Positions 1 to 5,220 of a stretch of 5,755 nucleotides of DNA are shown piece by piece. This DNA comes from an uncultured Thalassospira sp. (GTDB taxonomy: Bacteria > Pseudomonadota > Alphaproteobacteria > Rhodospirillales_A > Thalassospiraceae): the NCBI GenBank assembly GCA_946885765.1, contig CAMPHD010000224.1, positions 1-5,755 on the forward strand, given 5' to 3'. The position numbers were made by a program, and so were the translations under genes. Position 1 is the first letter of the stretch. Every line of letters starts with the position of its first letter. The notes under the pieces were generated by a model that made no database searches, was not told where the DNA came from, and saw only the letters and a program-made list of their open reading frames with translations.

Positions 1-1
1 A

Positions 2-745
2 TCCTGGGAAGTCGATGAAGATCACCGCGCGATCGCCTATAACCGGCTGACCATGCAGCTTGTCACCTGGATGTCCGGGAACGAGGAACTGATCACAGAT
101 CCCGAACAACTGATGCAGATCGCCGAGGATCCCGCCACCAAGAAAAAAATCAACCAGGCTTTTGACGAGGTTGCCGATAAACTTAATATCGGCCGCGAGA
201 ACCGCGAGGAAGTTGTCAATCTGGTTCATCAGGTGGCCGAGGAGCTTTCTTATGTCGAGACGCTTCGCGACAAGTATCGCAACGTTAAAAAGATCGACCG
301 CAAGCTGCAGGAACTTCGCCGTATTTATGCCCATGAAAAGGGCGTTCTGGAAACGGTCACACAGGTTATTCGCCTGATTGATGACGCCATGAAGAAGTTT
401 GAAAGCAGCTTTGACGAAATCGACGCCAATACCGGCGAAATCATGTCGGTCCTGCGTAACTTCACAACGCAACGGCAATATATCCGCACCAAGCGCGACG
501 ATCTTTATCGCCGCCTGCGCGCATGGGAACCGCTTTTTGAACGCTGGGAAACCATGGAACTGGAACGTGGCGCACCGGCTGTACGTCTGGTGCGCGACAC
601 CTACCAGTTCCTTGCCCCGCGCTTCATGAAGGTCAAGGAATGGCTGATGATGACCAAGGTGCAGGACGGAATTGCCGCAGGCCAAAGCTTCAAGAATGAA
701 GACGAACGCATGGGCGCACTTAAAGGCAAGATGATGCAGTGGTAA
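2..745 (+). CDS. Hypothetical alpha-helical coiled-coil protein, C-terminal part (5' end outside window)
   Basis: The reading frame is open from the first bases of the window to TAA at 743-745, giving 247 visible residues. The first ATG, at 53, has no Shine-Dalgarno sequence before it and the frame stays open upstream of it, so the true start is almost certainly left of the window. The visible protein is very rich in charged residues and lacks a signal peptide or membrane segment. Roughly visible residues 67-175 are long amphipathic helix with heptad-like spacing, consistent with coiled coil. A tail with several aromatic residues follows (WEPLFERWE, YQFLAPRF, VKEWLMM), and the chain ends in MMQW. 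I do not recognise the family and assign no function. A structural or scaffolding role in the cytoplasm would fit but is only a guess. The gene is followed by a strong terminator, so it ends its transcription unit. That this is a real coding region is fairly sure; its function is unknown. Confidence 0.8.
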   Translation, partial: SWEVDEDHRAIAYNRLTMQLVTWMSGNEELITDPEQLMQIAEDPATKKKINQAFDEVADKLNIGRENREEVVNLVHQVAEELSYVETLRDKYRNVKKIDRKLQELRRIYAHEKGVLETVTQVIRLIDDAMKKFESSFDEIDANTGEIMSVLRNFTTQRQYIRTKRDDLYRRLRAWEPLFERWETMELERGAPAVRLVRDTYQFLAPRFMKVKEWLMMTKVQDGIAAGQSFKNEDERMGALKGKMMQW

Positions 746-781
746 CGCTGATCCGATCCTGATCGCCCTGCCCTGAATTGC

Positions 782-811
782 AAAAGCGCAGCCAATGCTG
801 CGCTTTTTCTT
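782..811 (+). terminator. Rho-independent terminator between convergent genes
   Basis: A perfect 11-bp stem (782-792 with 797-807, AAAAGCGCAGC against GCTGCGCTTTT) closes a 4-nt loop (CAAT). It is followed by a T-rich run continuing to about 813. It lies 37 nt after the stop of the coiled-coil gene. The stem itself contains A4 and T4, so on the minus strand the hairpin also ends in TTTT. It could therefore also stop transcription of the convergent 105-residue gene, though less strongly. Confidence 0.9.
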
Positions 812-830
812 TTGGGCGGCAAAGTCGTCG

Positions 831-1148
831 CTATTGCTTCATGATCTTTAGCGCCACATGACCATCAATCATGGTGATCGATTTTTTCGAGGATGCCGGC
901 ACGGGCACGCGCACATCAATGCAATAGGCAATCAGTGCTGCCGCCAGTTCGGCTCCCGCTGCCGGGACGATAATCGGATCACCATGATCGGCAATAATAT
1001 TGAGCCGCGCTGCAATTTCAGGCGATTTTTCAATTTCAAGCTTTCCGATCTGACCGGGCGGCAAAGGTTTTCCGGTGCGGCGACGATATCCGACCAGCGC
1101 CTTGATCAGTTCGCTTTCCTCGAAAATGATACAGCGCAACTCGCGCAT
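831..1148 (-). CDS. Small hypothetical protein, 105 aa
   Basis: This minus-strand ORF starts at ATG 1148-1146 and stops with TAG at 833-831. An earlier in-frame ATG at 1175 would add nine residues. I prefer 1148 because AGGAAGAG lies just upstream at normal spacing, and because the likely promoter would start transcription at about 1174, on top of the earlier ATG. The protein begins MRELRCIIFEESELIKALV. It has a basic, proline-containing stretch (YRRRTGKPLPPGQ) at about residues 20-32 and a hydrophobic, alanine-rich helix (GAELAAALIAYCI) at about residues 65-77. Strand-like segments (VRVPVP, ITMIDGHVALKI) finish the chain. There is no signal peptide or true membrane segment, so a small cytoplasmic alpha/beta protein is most likely. 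I do not recognise the family. It lies 85 nt downstream of the exporter gene on the same strand, so co-transcription is possible as well as expression from its own promoter. Confidence 0.72.
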   Translation of the reverse strand: MRELRCIIFEESELIKALVGYRRRTGKPLPPGQIGKLEIEKSPEIAARLNIIADHGDPIIVPAAGAELAAALIAYCIDVRVPVPASSKKSITMIDGHVALKIMKQ

Positions 1149-1180
1149 GATGGCTCTTCCTGCAAATAATTCCATACAAC

Positions 1181-1209
1181 GATATAGGGCAGGACAATCC
1201 GACTTTAAA
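1181..1209 (-). promoter_or_regulatory. Probable promoter of the 105-aa gene
   Basis: On the minus strand, TTTAAA (1209-1204) and TATATC (1186-1181) are separated by exactly 17 nt. Each hexamer matches the sigma-70 consensus at four of six positions. Transcription would start near 1174, giving a 5' leader of about 26 nt that contains the AGGAAGAG ribosome-binding site. The assignment comes from spacing and similarity only. Confidence 0.4.
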
Positions 1210-1233
1210 GAGGTTTTACAAACAAATAGCCCC

Positions 1234-1857
1234 TTAACTCGAAGCCAGCCAGATCCCGACGCCGATCATCAGCGTCCCGGCGATCCGGTTAAGAACACGA
1301 ACATTGCCGCTTTTTTCCAGAAAGTGGCGCAAGGACCGCCCCCCGGTAGCGTAAAGCGTCATGCAGATCAGTTCTGTCACCAGAATGATTGCCACCAGCA
1401 CTGAAAGCTGCGGCGCTATAGCATGTTCAAGGCTGATAAAGGGCGGCAATAGCGACACCATGAACGCCCAGCCCTTTGGATTGGCAATCGCAGTCACAAA
1501 CCCCTGAGAGGCAAGCGCAAACGGTGTTGCCGGTCGGGCTGAATCGATTTCAGTGCTGAACGCCATACGCCCGCGCGAACGCCACATCTGAATGCCCAGC
1601 CACGCCAGATAGGCCCCGCCAATATATTTGAACACCGCAAAGGCCGCCGGATATTCCAGCATCACCGTCGCAACACCAAGGGCCGAGGCCACCACGACAA
1701 TCCCCACACCGACAAGTTCGCCCATCATCATCCAGACGGTTCGGCGCAAGCCGATCGTCATCCCCATGGTCAGCGCCAGGGTCATGCACATTCCCGGTGT
1801 GATCGAGACAAAGAAAGCCGTCGGAATAAAGGCTCCGATCAGAGACAGGCTTAACAT
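1234..1857 (-). CDS. LysE/RhtB-family amino-acid exporter
   Basis: This minus-strand gene encodes 207 residues, from ATG 1857-1855 to TAA 1236-1234, the usual length for LysE/RhtB translocators (about 200-210 aa). The family exports amino acids or related metabolites across the inner membrane, driven by the proton motive force. Family marks visible are the N-terminal hydrophobic segment with ITPGM (residues 19-23), the following Gly-rich MGMTIGLRRT region (31-40), GAYLAWLG (81-88) and ANPKGW (125-130). About six hydrophobic segments can be drawn near 4-28, 42-66, 72-92, 114-140, 148-172 and 190-206. The loop at about 93-111 is charged. The canonical TPGP motif is TPGM here, a common variation. 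No other start codon lies in frame shortly upstream; the ribosome-binding site is weak (CGGA). The substrate cannot be read from the sequence. Inverted repeats lie directly upstream, but no regulator gene is adjacent. Confidence 0.9.
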   Translation of the reverse strand: MLSLSLIGAFIPTAFFVSITPGMCMTLALTMGMTIGLRRTVWMMMGELVGVGIVVVASALGVATVMLEYPAAFAVFKYIGGAYLAWLGIQMWRSRGRMAFSTEIDSARPATPFALASQGFVTAIANPKGWAFMVSLLPPFISLEHAIAPQLSVLVAIILVTELICMTLYATGGRSLRHFLEKSGNVRVLNRIAGTLMIGVGIWLASS

Positions 1858-1888
1858 CGTGAATATCCGTAATCTGGTGGCGGCACAT

Positions 1889-1920
1889 GATACGAAACGT
1901 TTTTTGGGGCATTTCGTATC
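1889..1920. promoter_or_regulatory. 9-bp inverted repeat, candidate operator of the exporter gene
   Basis: GATACGAAA (1889-1897) and TTTCGTATC (1912-1920) are perfect inverted repeats separated by 14 bp. The centre lies about 48 bp upstream of the exporter start codon. The promoter-proximal arm overlaps TATCAT (1892-1887, minus strand), a fair -10 element for the exporter, so a protein bound here could block or position RNA polymerase. The type of regulator is unknown, and no regulator gene is present in the window. As RNA it could form a hairpin, but no terminator T-tract follows on either strand. Confidence 0.45.
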
Positions 1921-1941
1921 GGTTACTCAACAGATAACCGA
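1919..1941. promoter_or_regulatory. 7-bp inverted repeat abutting the first operator candidate
   Basis: TCGGTTA (1919-1925) and TAACCGA (1935-1941) are perfect inverted repeats with a 9-bp spacer. The outer arm shares two bases with the neighbouring 9-bp repeat. By itself a 7-bp repeat may arise by chance; its contact with the stronger repeat upstream of the exporter is what makes it worth recording. Confidence 0.3.
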
Positions 1942-2103
1942 GAATTTGCTCGCCTCAAACTCAATCTTTGGCATGGGTGATCTGCAATCGACACTTTTCA
2001 TAATGACCGATCAACAACAGTTCTGAACCCTGTCAAAGAAACCTCGCACAGGGGCCAAACGCTAAATTCCACCTTTAAAAGCGCATCAAAGATACAAAAA
2101 TTG

Positions 2104-2133
2104 CTTGACCTTGGCAGACGGTCCTACGAAATT
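2104..2133 (+). promoter_or_regulatory. Candidate promoter of the leuL-leuA transcript
   Basis: CTTGACC (2104-2110) contains TTGACC, matching the -35 consensus at five of six positions; CTTGAC is a common alphaproteobacterial form. A 16-17-nt spacer leads to an A/T-rich CGAAATT (2127-2133) as a poor -10. Transcription would begin near 2140, leaving about 45 nt before the leader ATG. The -35 is convincing; the -10 is weak, so the exact start is uncertain. Confidence 0.4.
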
Positions 2134-2184
2134 GGAGACGTCGCCAGCACAGTCTGGCACTTCGATACCATTTGATGAAGACCG

Positions 2185-2319
2185 ATGACCGCAGACATTT
2201 GCAACATTCCTGCAATTGCCGATCGCACCGAAGCCGATGCTTCGGGTGCCTTTGTGCTGTCTGCTCTAAACCTTCTTGGTCTCGCAGCGCTCGGGTCGCT
2301 ACGACTTACCCGCCCCTGA
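2185..2319 (+). CDS. leuL: Leucine-rich leader peptide of leuA (attenuation leader)
   Basis: This ORF has 44 codons, from ATG 2185 to TGA 2317-2319; an in-frame TGA at 2176-2178 rules out a longer version. The first 24 residues are unremarkable, but residues 25-44 (beginning LSALNLLG and ending LRLTRP) contain eight leucines, at 25, 28, 30, 31, 33, 36, 39 and 41. Two of these are CTA, a codon I could not find in frame anywhere in leuA. The ORF ends 144 nt before the leuA ATG and its stop codon lies inside a potential long-range RNA stem. Leader peptides rich in the regulated amino acid are the hallmark of ribosome-mediated transcription attenuation. Stalling at leucine codons when charged leucyl-tRNA is scarce would favour an antiterminator and leuA transcription. 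The ribosome-binding site is poor (GAAGA), so a later start such as GTG 2254 is possible. The product is expected to have no function beyond being translated. Confidence 0.78.
   Translation: MTADICNIPAIADRTEADASGAFVLSALNLLGLAALGSLRLTRP
2225..2249 (+). promoter_or_regulatory. Strong hairpin inside the leader ORF, just before the leucine codons
   Basis: GCACCGAAGC (2225-2234) pairs with GCTTCGGGTGC (2239-2249) through ten base pairs with one bulged G and a 4-nt CGAT loop. It ends eight nt before the first codon of the leucine cluster. No T-tract follows, so it is not a terminator. A role in pausing RNA polymerase or timing the leading ribosome, as for the pause hairpin of classical attenuators, is an inference. 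Confidence 0.45.
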
Positions 2320-2410
2320 GCGTACGAAGACGGTTCGGATTACCATACAGGTCGATCCATTTACCGCAGCTCAGGGGAACAAGTCGCGCCACAAGGCCCG
2401 CACTCTTTCC
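2289..2410 (+). promoter_or_regulatory. Candidate leucine attenuator (alternative RNA pairings)
   Basis: Two exclusive pairings are visible. In one, CGGGT (2292-2296, within the leucine codons) pairs with ACCCG (2308-2312), helped by GCTC/GAGC (2289-2292 with 2318-2321). In the other, CCCCTGAGC (2313-2321, containing the leader stop codon) pairs perfectly over 9 bp with GCTCAGGGG (2369-2377). A ribosome stalled on the leucine codons would block the first and allow the second. Further on, CGCGCC-ACAA-GGCCCG (2385-2400, one C-C mismatch) is followed by CACTCTTTCC and may be the weak terminator. I could not find by eye how this last hairpin competes with the long-range stem, so the switch is only partly explained. 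Confidence 0.5.
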
Positions 2411-2463
2411 AAAATGAAGTTTCAAAATTCGGGCAAAGACCCGCTTGATCAGGAATTACTGTA

Positions 2464-4014
2464 ATGGCTAGTGCTAACGACAATCGCGTCATCATTTTCG
2501 ACACCACCCTGCGCGACGGCGAACAGTCCCCGGGTGCATCGATGACGCTCGATGAAAAACTGCGTGTCGCACACGCATTGGCAGAAATGAAAGTCGACAT
2601 CATCGAGGCAGGCTTTGCCATCGCATCGAATGGCGATTTCCGGTCCGTCAATGAAATCGCCAAACAGATCAAAGGCCCGACCATCTGCTCGTTGGCCCGC
2701 GCGGCCAAGGGCGATATCGAACGTGCCGCCGAGGCGCTGGAACCGGCCGAAAACAAACGTATTCACACCTTCATTTCCACAAGCCCCCTGCATATGAAAT
2801 ACAAGTTGCAGATGGAACCGGAACGCGTTCTGGAGAAGGTGATTGAAAGTGTGACGCTGGCGCGTAAATTCACCGATGATGTTGAATGGTCAGCCGAAGA
2901 CGGATCGCGTACCGAGCACGACTTCCTGTGCCGTTGCGTCGAAGCCGCGATTGATGCGGGTGCCACCACCATCAACATCCCGGACACCGTCGGCTATACC
3001 ACGCCAACCGAATATGCCGACCTGATGACCATGCTGTTTAACCGGGTGCCCAATATCGATAAGGCAATCCTGTCGGTTCACTGCCACAACGATTTGGGCA
3101 TGGCGGTTGCGAACTCGCTGGCAGCGGTCCATGCCGGTGCCCGCCAGATCGAATGCACGATCAACGGTCTGGGTGAACGTGCGGGTAACGCAGCATTGGA
3201 AGAAATCGTCATGGCGCTGAAAACGCGTAACGATGCCTTCCCGTATGAAACCGGGATTGATTCAACCAAAATCATGAATGCATCGCGTCTGGTTTCGGCT
3301 GTGTCGGGCTTTGTCGTGCAGCCGAACAAGGCGATTGTCGGCGCGAACGCCTTTGCCCATGAAAGCGGCATTCATCAGGACGGCTTCCTGAAAAATTCCG
3401 AAACCTATGAAATCATGAAACCGGAAAGCATCGGCCTGAACAAATCAAGTCTGGTGATGGGCAAGCATTCCGGTCGTCATGCCTTCCGGGAAAAGCTCAA
3501 AGAGCTGGGCTTTGCCGACTTGGGCGACAATGCCATCGAAGATGCCTTCGCCCGTTTCAAGGAACTGGCCGACAAGAAGAAAGAAGTCTATGACGACGAT
3601 ATCGTCGCCTTGGTCGATGACGGAATGCGCGACAACGAACATATCAAGTTCGTGTCACTGGCTGTGACCTGTGGCTCCAAGGGGCCGCAGACGGCAGAAC
3701 TGGAACTCAATGTGAACGGGGAAACTCGCACAGCCAAAACCACCGGTGATGGCCCGATTGACGCAACCTTCAACGCGATCAAGGCGATTTACCCGCACGA
3801 CTGGAAACTGAAACTCTATCAGGTACACGCCGTGACCGAGGGTACGGACGCACAAGGTACGGTCACCGTCAAACTCGATGGCGAAGACCGCACCGTAGTT
3901 GGCAATGCATCGGATACCGACACCGTTGTAGCCTCCTGCATGGCCTATGTCACAGCAGTTAACAAACTGATCGAAAAAAGCCAGAAAACAGCGCCGGATG
4001 CCATGGCATCCTGA
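2464..4014 (+). CDS. leuA: 2-isopropylmalate synthase
   Basis: LeuA condenses acetyl-CoA with 2-oxoisovalerate to give 2-isopropylmalate, the committed step of leucine synthesis in the cytoplasm. The 516 residues are close to full length for the bacterial enzyme (about 520 in E. coli). The N-terminal TIM-barrel domain opens with FDTTLRDGEQSPGASM (12-27), which supplies the catalytic Arg17 and metal-binding Asp13. HCHNDLG (206-212) gives the metal ligands His206 and His208, and GLGERAGNA (235-243) gives Asn242. HESGIHQDG (299-307) is the usual motif of the linker subdomain. Residues from about 370 to 505 form the C-terminal regulatory domain, where leucine normally binds for feedback inhibition. 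ATG 2464 is preceded by AGGA (2451-2454) at good spacing and the protein starts right at the expected N-terminus. A leucine leader lies upstream and a strong terminator follows, so leuA appears to be transcribed without leuB, leuC or leuD. No broken or missing key residue was seen. Confidence 0.97.
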   Translation: MASANDNRVIIFDTTLRDGEQSPGASMTLDEKLRVAHALAEMKVDIIEAGFAIASNGDFRSVNEIAKQIKGPTICSLARAAKGDIERAAEALEPAENKRIHTFISTSPLHMKYKLQMEPERVLEKVIESVTLARKFTDDVEWSAEDGSRTEHDFLCRCVEAAIDAGATTINIPDTVGYTTPTEYADLMTMLFNRVPNIDKAILSVHCHNDLGMAVANSLAAVHAGARQIECTINGLGERAGNAALEEIVMALKTRNDAFPYETGIDSTKIMNASRLVSAVSGFVVQPNKAIVGANAFAHESGIHQDGFLKNSETYEIMKPESIGLNKSSLVMGKHSGRHAFREKLKELGFADLGDNAIEDAFARFKELADKKKEVYDDDIVALVDDGMRDNEHIKFVSLAVTCGSKGPQTAELELNVNGETRTAKTTGDGPIDATFNAIKAIYPHDWKLKLYQVHAVTEGTDAQGTVTVKLDGEDRTVVGNASDTDTVVASCMAYVTAVNKLIEKSQKTAPDAMAS

Positions 4015-4038
4015 TTACCGCAATCCGGTTGAGAAGAT

Positions 4039-4071
4039 AAAGGGGTGGCATTTTGCCGCCTCTTTTCTTTT
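4039..4071 (+). terminator. Rho-independent terminator of leuA
   Basis: An 11-bp stem (4039-4049 with 4055-4065, including two G-T wobbles) closes an ATTTT loop and runs into TTTTCTTTT (4063-4071). It starts 24 nt after the leuA stop codon. It separates leuA from the next gene and argues against any start for that gene upstream of this point. Confidence 0.88.
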
Positions 4072-4115
4072 CGGGTACCAAGTTCGGTCACCATACTTGC
4101 AATCGTCCGGCCTGA

Positions 4116-4147
4116 TTGCTGTGAATGCGGGCATTCTGTGCTATACT
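4116..4147 (+). promoter_or_regulatory. Extended -10 promoter with an internal palindrome
   Basis: TGCTATACT (4139-4147) is an extended -10 element, TGn followed by a hexamer matching TATAAT at five of six positions. Upstream, TTGCTG (4116-4121) is a poor -35 with a 20-nt spacer, so the promoter probably relies on the extended -10. The spacer contains the perfect palindrome GAATGC-GG-GCATTC (4123-4136), placed where a bound protein would cover the promoter. The -10 call is good; the operator is inferred. Confidence 0.55.
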
Positions 4148-4150
4148 ACG

Positions 4151-4167
4151 CCCCTTACGCGAAGGGG
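4151..4167 (+). promoter_or_regulatory. Hairpin covering the ribosome-binding site of the hydrolase-like gene
   Basis: CCCCTT (4151-4156) pairs perfectly with AAGGGG (4162-4167) across a 5-nt loop. AAGGGG is the only Shine-Dalgarno-like sequence before the tandem ATG codons at 4172 and 4175, so the stem would hide it. Whether the stem is in the mRNA depends on the exact transcription start: the -10 predicts a start near 4154, which could remove part of the 5' arm. Confidence 0.4.
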
Positions 4168-4174
4168 ACAGATG

Positions 4175-5056
4175 ATGAGCAGACATCCCGTTCTTCAGTT
4201 TCGCCGCCTTGTCCTTTGTGCTGCAGTATTTGGGGCAATATCAGCCTCCGCAGATGCCGCTACCATCGACAATGCCACGAATGTCGATATTCCCGCCCAA
4301 CCCTATCCGCCGAGCGGATTGCGACAGCGCTTGATGGATGCGGGCAAAGAAATCCCCAAAGTCGATACCAGCCTGCAATCAGATATTCCGGGCACCTATT
4401 ATCCACCTGCAAGCAACGATGCCAAAACGGCGGCGGTTATTGCCGTACCCGATTGTGATGACCGTTTTCCGCAAGAATGGATTTCTCTGCTGCATGACAT
4501 GGGACTTGCCGTGCTTCGTATTTCACCGGGCAAAGCACATCCATCGCAAAGCTATTGTATGGCAGGTACGCTTGATAACCCGAAACATGGAGTGGCCTAT
4601 TGGGCATTCGATGCGCTAAGTGCGCTTGATTATCTGGCCGGACAACCCGGTATCGATCCGGACCGGATTGCGATTTTTGGTTATGGATACGGTGCGGCTG
4701 CCGCCCAACTGGCGGTATATCGCCACGGCCATGCCAAACGGTTCGATGAACGGTTCGTTGCGATGGTCGGGCTGCGCGCCCAGTGCATGTCGGAAATGGA
4801 TAACTTTGTTCCTGCCCTTCTGGTAACGGTGAAGGGGGATCGGCTTAACCCACCAGCATGGTGTCAGTGGCGGATGGATCGCGATCTGCGCCCGAACCGC
4901 GAGCCGGTAATGTTTAAAATGCTTCAAAGTGATGAAACGCTTGGAAAACAAGCGACTCGCACTTTTCTGAAAGTAGAAACCGGACCAGACACAACAGCCC
5001 TGATCATGGATTTCTTGCGTAAAACTGGAATAATTCTCAAGGGTGATAAACCTTGA
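4175..5056 (+). CDS. Exported dienelactone-hydrolase-like protein, apparently catalytically dead
   Basis: The gene encodes 293 residues to TGA 5054-5056. ATG 4175 is preferred over the adjoining ATG 4172 because AAGGGG then lies 7 nt away. Longer in-frame starts (from 3998) would overlap leuA and cross its terminator. Residues 1-28 look like a Sec signal peptide: basic residues to R11, hydrophobic core 12-24, and cleavage after ASA (26) or ADA (28). The mature part resembles alpha/beta-hydrolases of the dienelactone hydrolase group: IPGTYYPP strand, PDCDD (92-96) at the oxyanion-hole position, AFDALSALDYLAGQPGIDPDRIAIFG before the nucleophile elbow, and VKGDRLNPPAWC (219-230) with the usual acid Asp222. 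At the elbow the sequence is GYGYG (169-173), with Gly171 where Ser or Cys should be. No histidine occurs anywhere after Asp222. Both point to loss of hydrolase activity, perhaps leaving a binding role in the periplasm. It is flanked by terminator and promoter signals and is probably monocistronic. The family call is fairly sure; the role is unknown. Confidence 0.82.
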   Translation: MSRHPVLQFRRLVLCAAVFGAISASADAATIDNATNVDIPAQPYPPSGLRQRLMDAGKEIPKVDTSLQSDIPGTYYPPASNDAKTAAVIAVPDCDDRFPQEWISLLHDMGLAVLRISPGKAHPSQSYCMAGTLDNPKHGVAYWAFDALSALDYLAGQPGIDPDRIAIFGYGYGAAAAQLAVYRHGHAKRFDERFVAMVGLRAQCMSEMDNFVPALLVTVKGDRLNPPAWCQWRMDRDLRPNREPVMFKMLQSDETLGKQATRTFLKVETGPDTTALIMDFLRKTGIILKGDKP

Positions 5057-5063
5057 ATGAAAA

Positions 5064-5093
5064 CGCCAACTCCATATGGCGGATCATCTTTTT
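5064..5093 (+). terminator. Weak candidate terminator after the hydrolase-like gene
   Basis: CGCCA (5064-5068) can pair with TGGCG (5077-5081) around an 8-nt loop, and five T residues follow at 5089-5093. The stem is short and the T-tract is 7 nt away from it, so this is a weak candidate. A second small hairpin (AAGAC 5106-5110 with GTCTT 5120-5124) lies downstream without a T-tract. Confidence 0.2.
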
Positions 5094-5220
5094 GCATCTT
5101 ATTTCAAGACTTGTGACGCGTCTTAATTATTCCTCAATTCCCTGAGCAGATTATTCGTGCATCGACTGGCGCGTTACGCTATCAAAGCCGGTACATTCGT
5201 ATTCAAGATTTTACTATTAA

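Larger units (their letters stand above)
1858..2184. other. Divergent intergenic region between the exporter gene and the leu leader
   Basis: These 327 bp separate the minus-strand exporter from the plus-strand leucine leader. I see no credible gene in them; ORFs that cross the region are shadows of the exporter. The exporter side (1887-1941) holds two abutting inverted repeats and a possible minus-strand -10 element. The leucine side (2104-2133) holds a candidate promoter. The stretch between about 1942 and 2100 is AT-rich and shows nothing I can assign. Confidence 0.6.

Noticed and set aside
858..1404. Plus-strand ORFs opposite the 105-aa gene and the exporter
   Set aside because: They have no ribosome-binding site, their translations are rich in His, Arg and Cys as is typical of antisense frames, and they overlap better-supported genes.
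1550..2026. ORFs of 126 codons (minus) and 132 codons (plus) overlapping the exporter gene
   Set aside because: They are shadows of the LysE-type gene, whose frame has the family motifs and membrane segments.
2028..2053. Inverted repeat CCCTGT-N14-ACAGGG upstream of the leu promoter
   Set aside because: Arms of 6 bp at this spacing are expected by chance in a window of this size, and nothing nearby supports a function.
2430..2443. CGGG-CAAAGA-CCCG hairpin just upstream of the leuA ribosome-binding site, considered as the attenuator terminator
   Set aside because: The stem has only four pairs and no T-tract follows.
2172..2464. Other-frame ORFs of 81 and 62 codons across the leu leader (2172-2417 and 2276-2464)
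   Set aside because: Both begin with TTG, have no ribosome-binding site and show basic, low-complexity translations. The leucine-rich 44-codon frame explains the region better.
3998..4174. Upstream in-frame extension of the hydrolase-like gene, starting at ATG 3998
   Set aside because: It would overlap the end of leuA, run through the leuA terminator and the extended -10 promoter, and bury the signal peptide. ATG 4175 has a ribosome-binding site at proper spacing.
4184..4220. Lipoprotein or Tat signal in the hydrolase-like protein (FRRLVLC)
   Set aside because: The residue before Cys15 is Leu, not Gly/Ala/Ser, and the twin arginines lack the rest of the Tat consensus. An ordinary Sec signal fits better.
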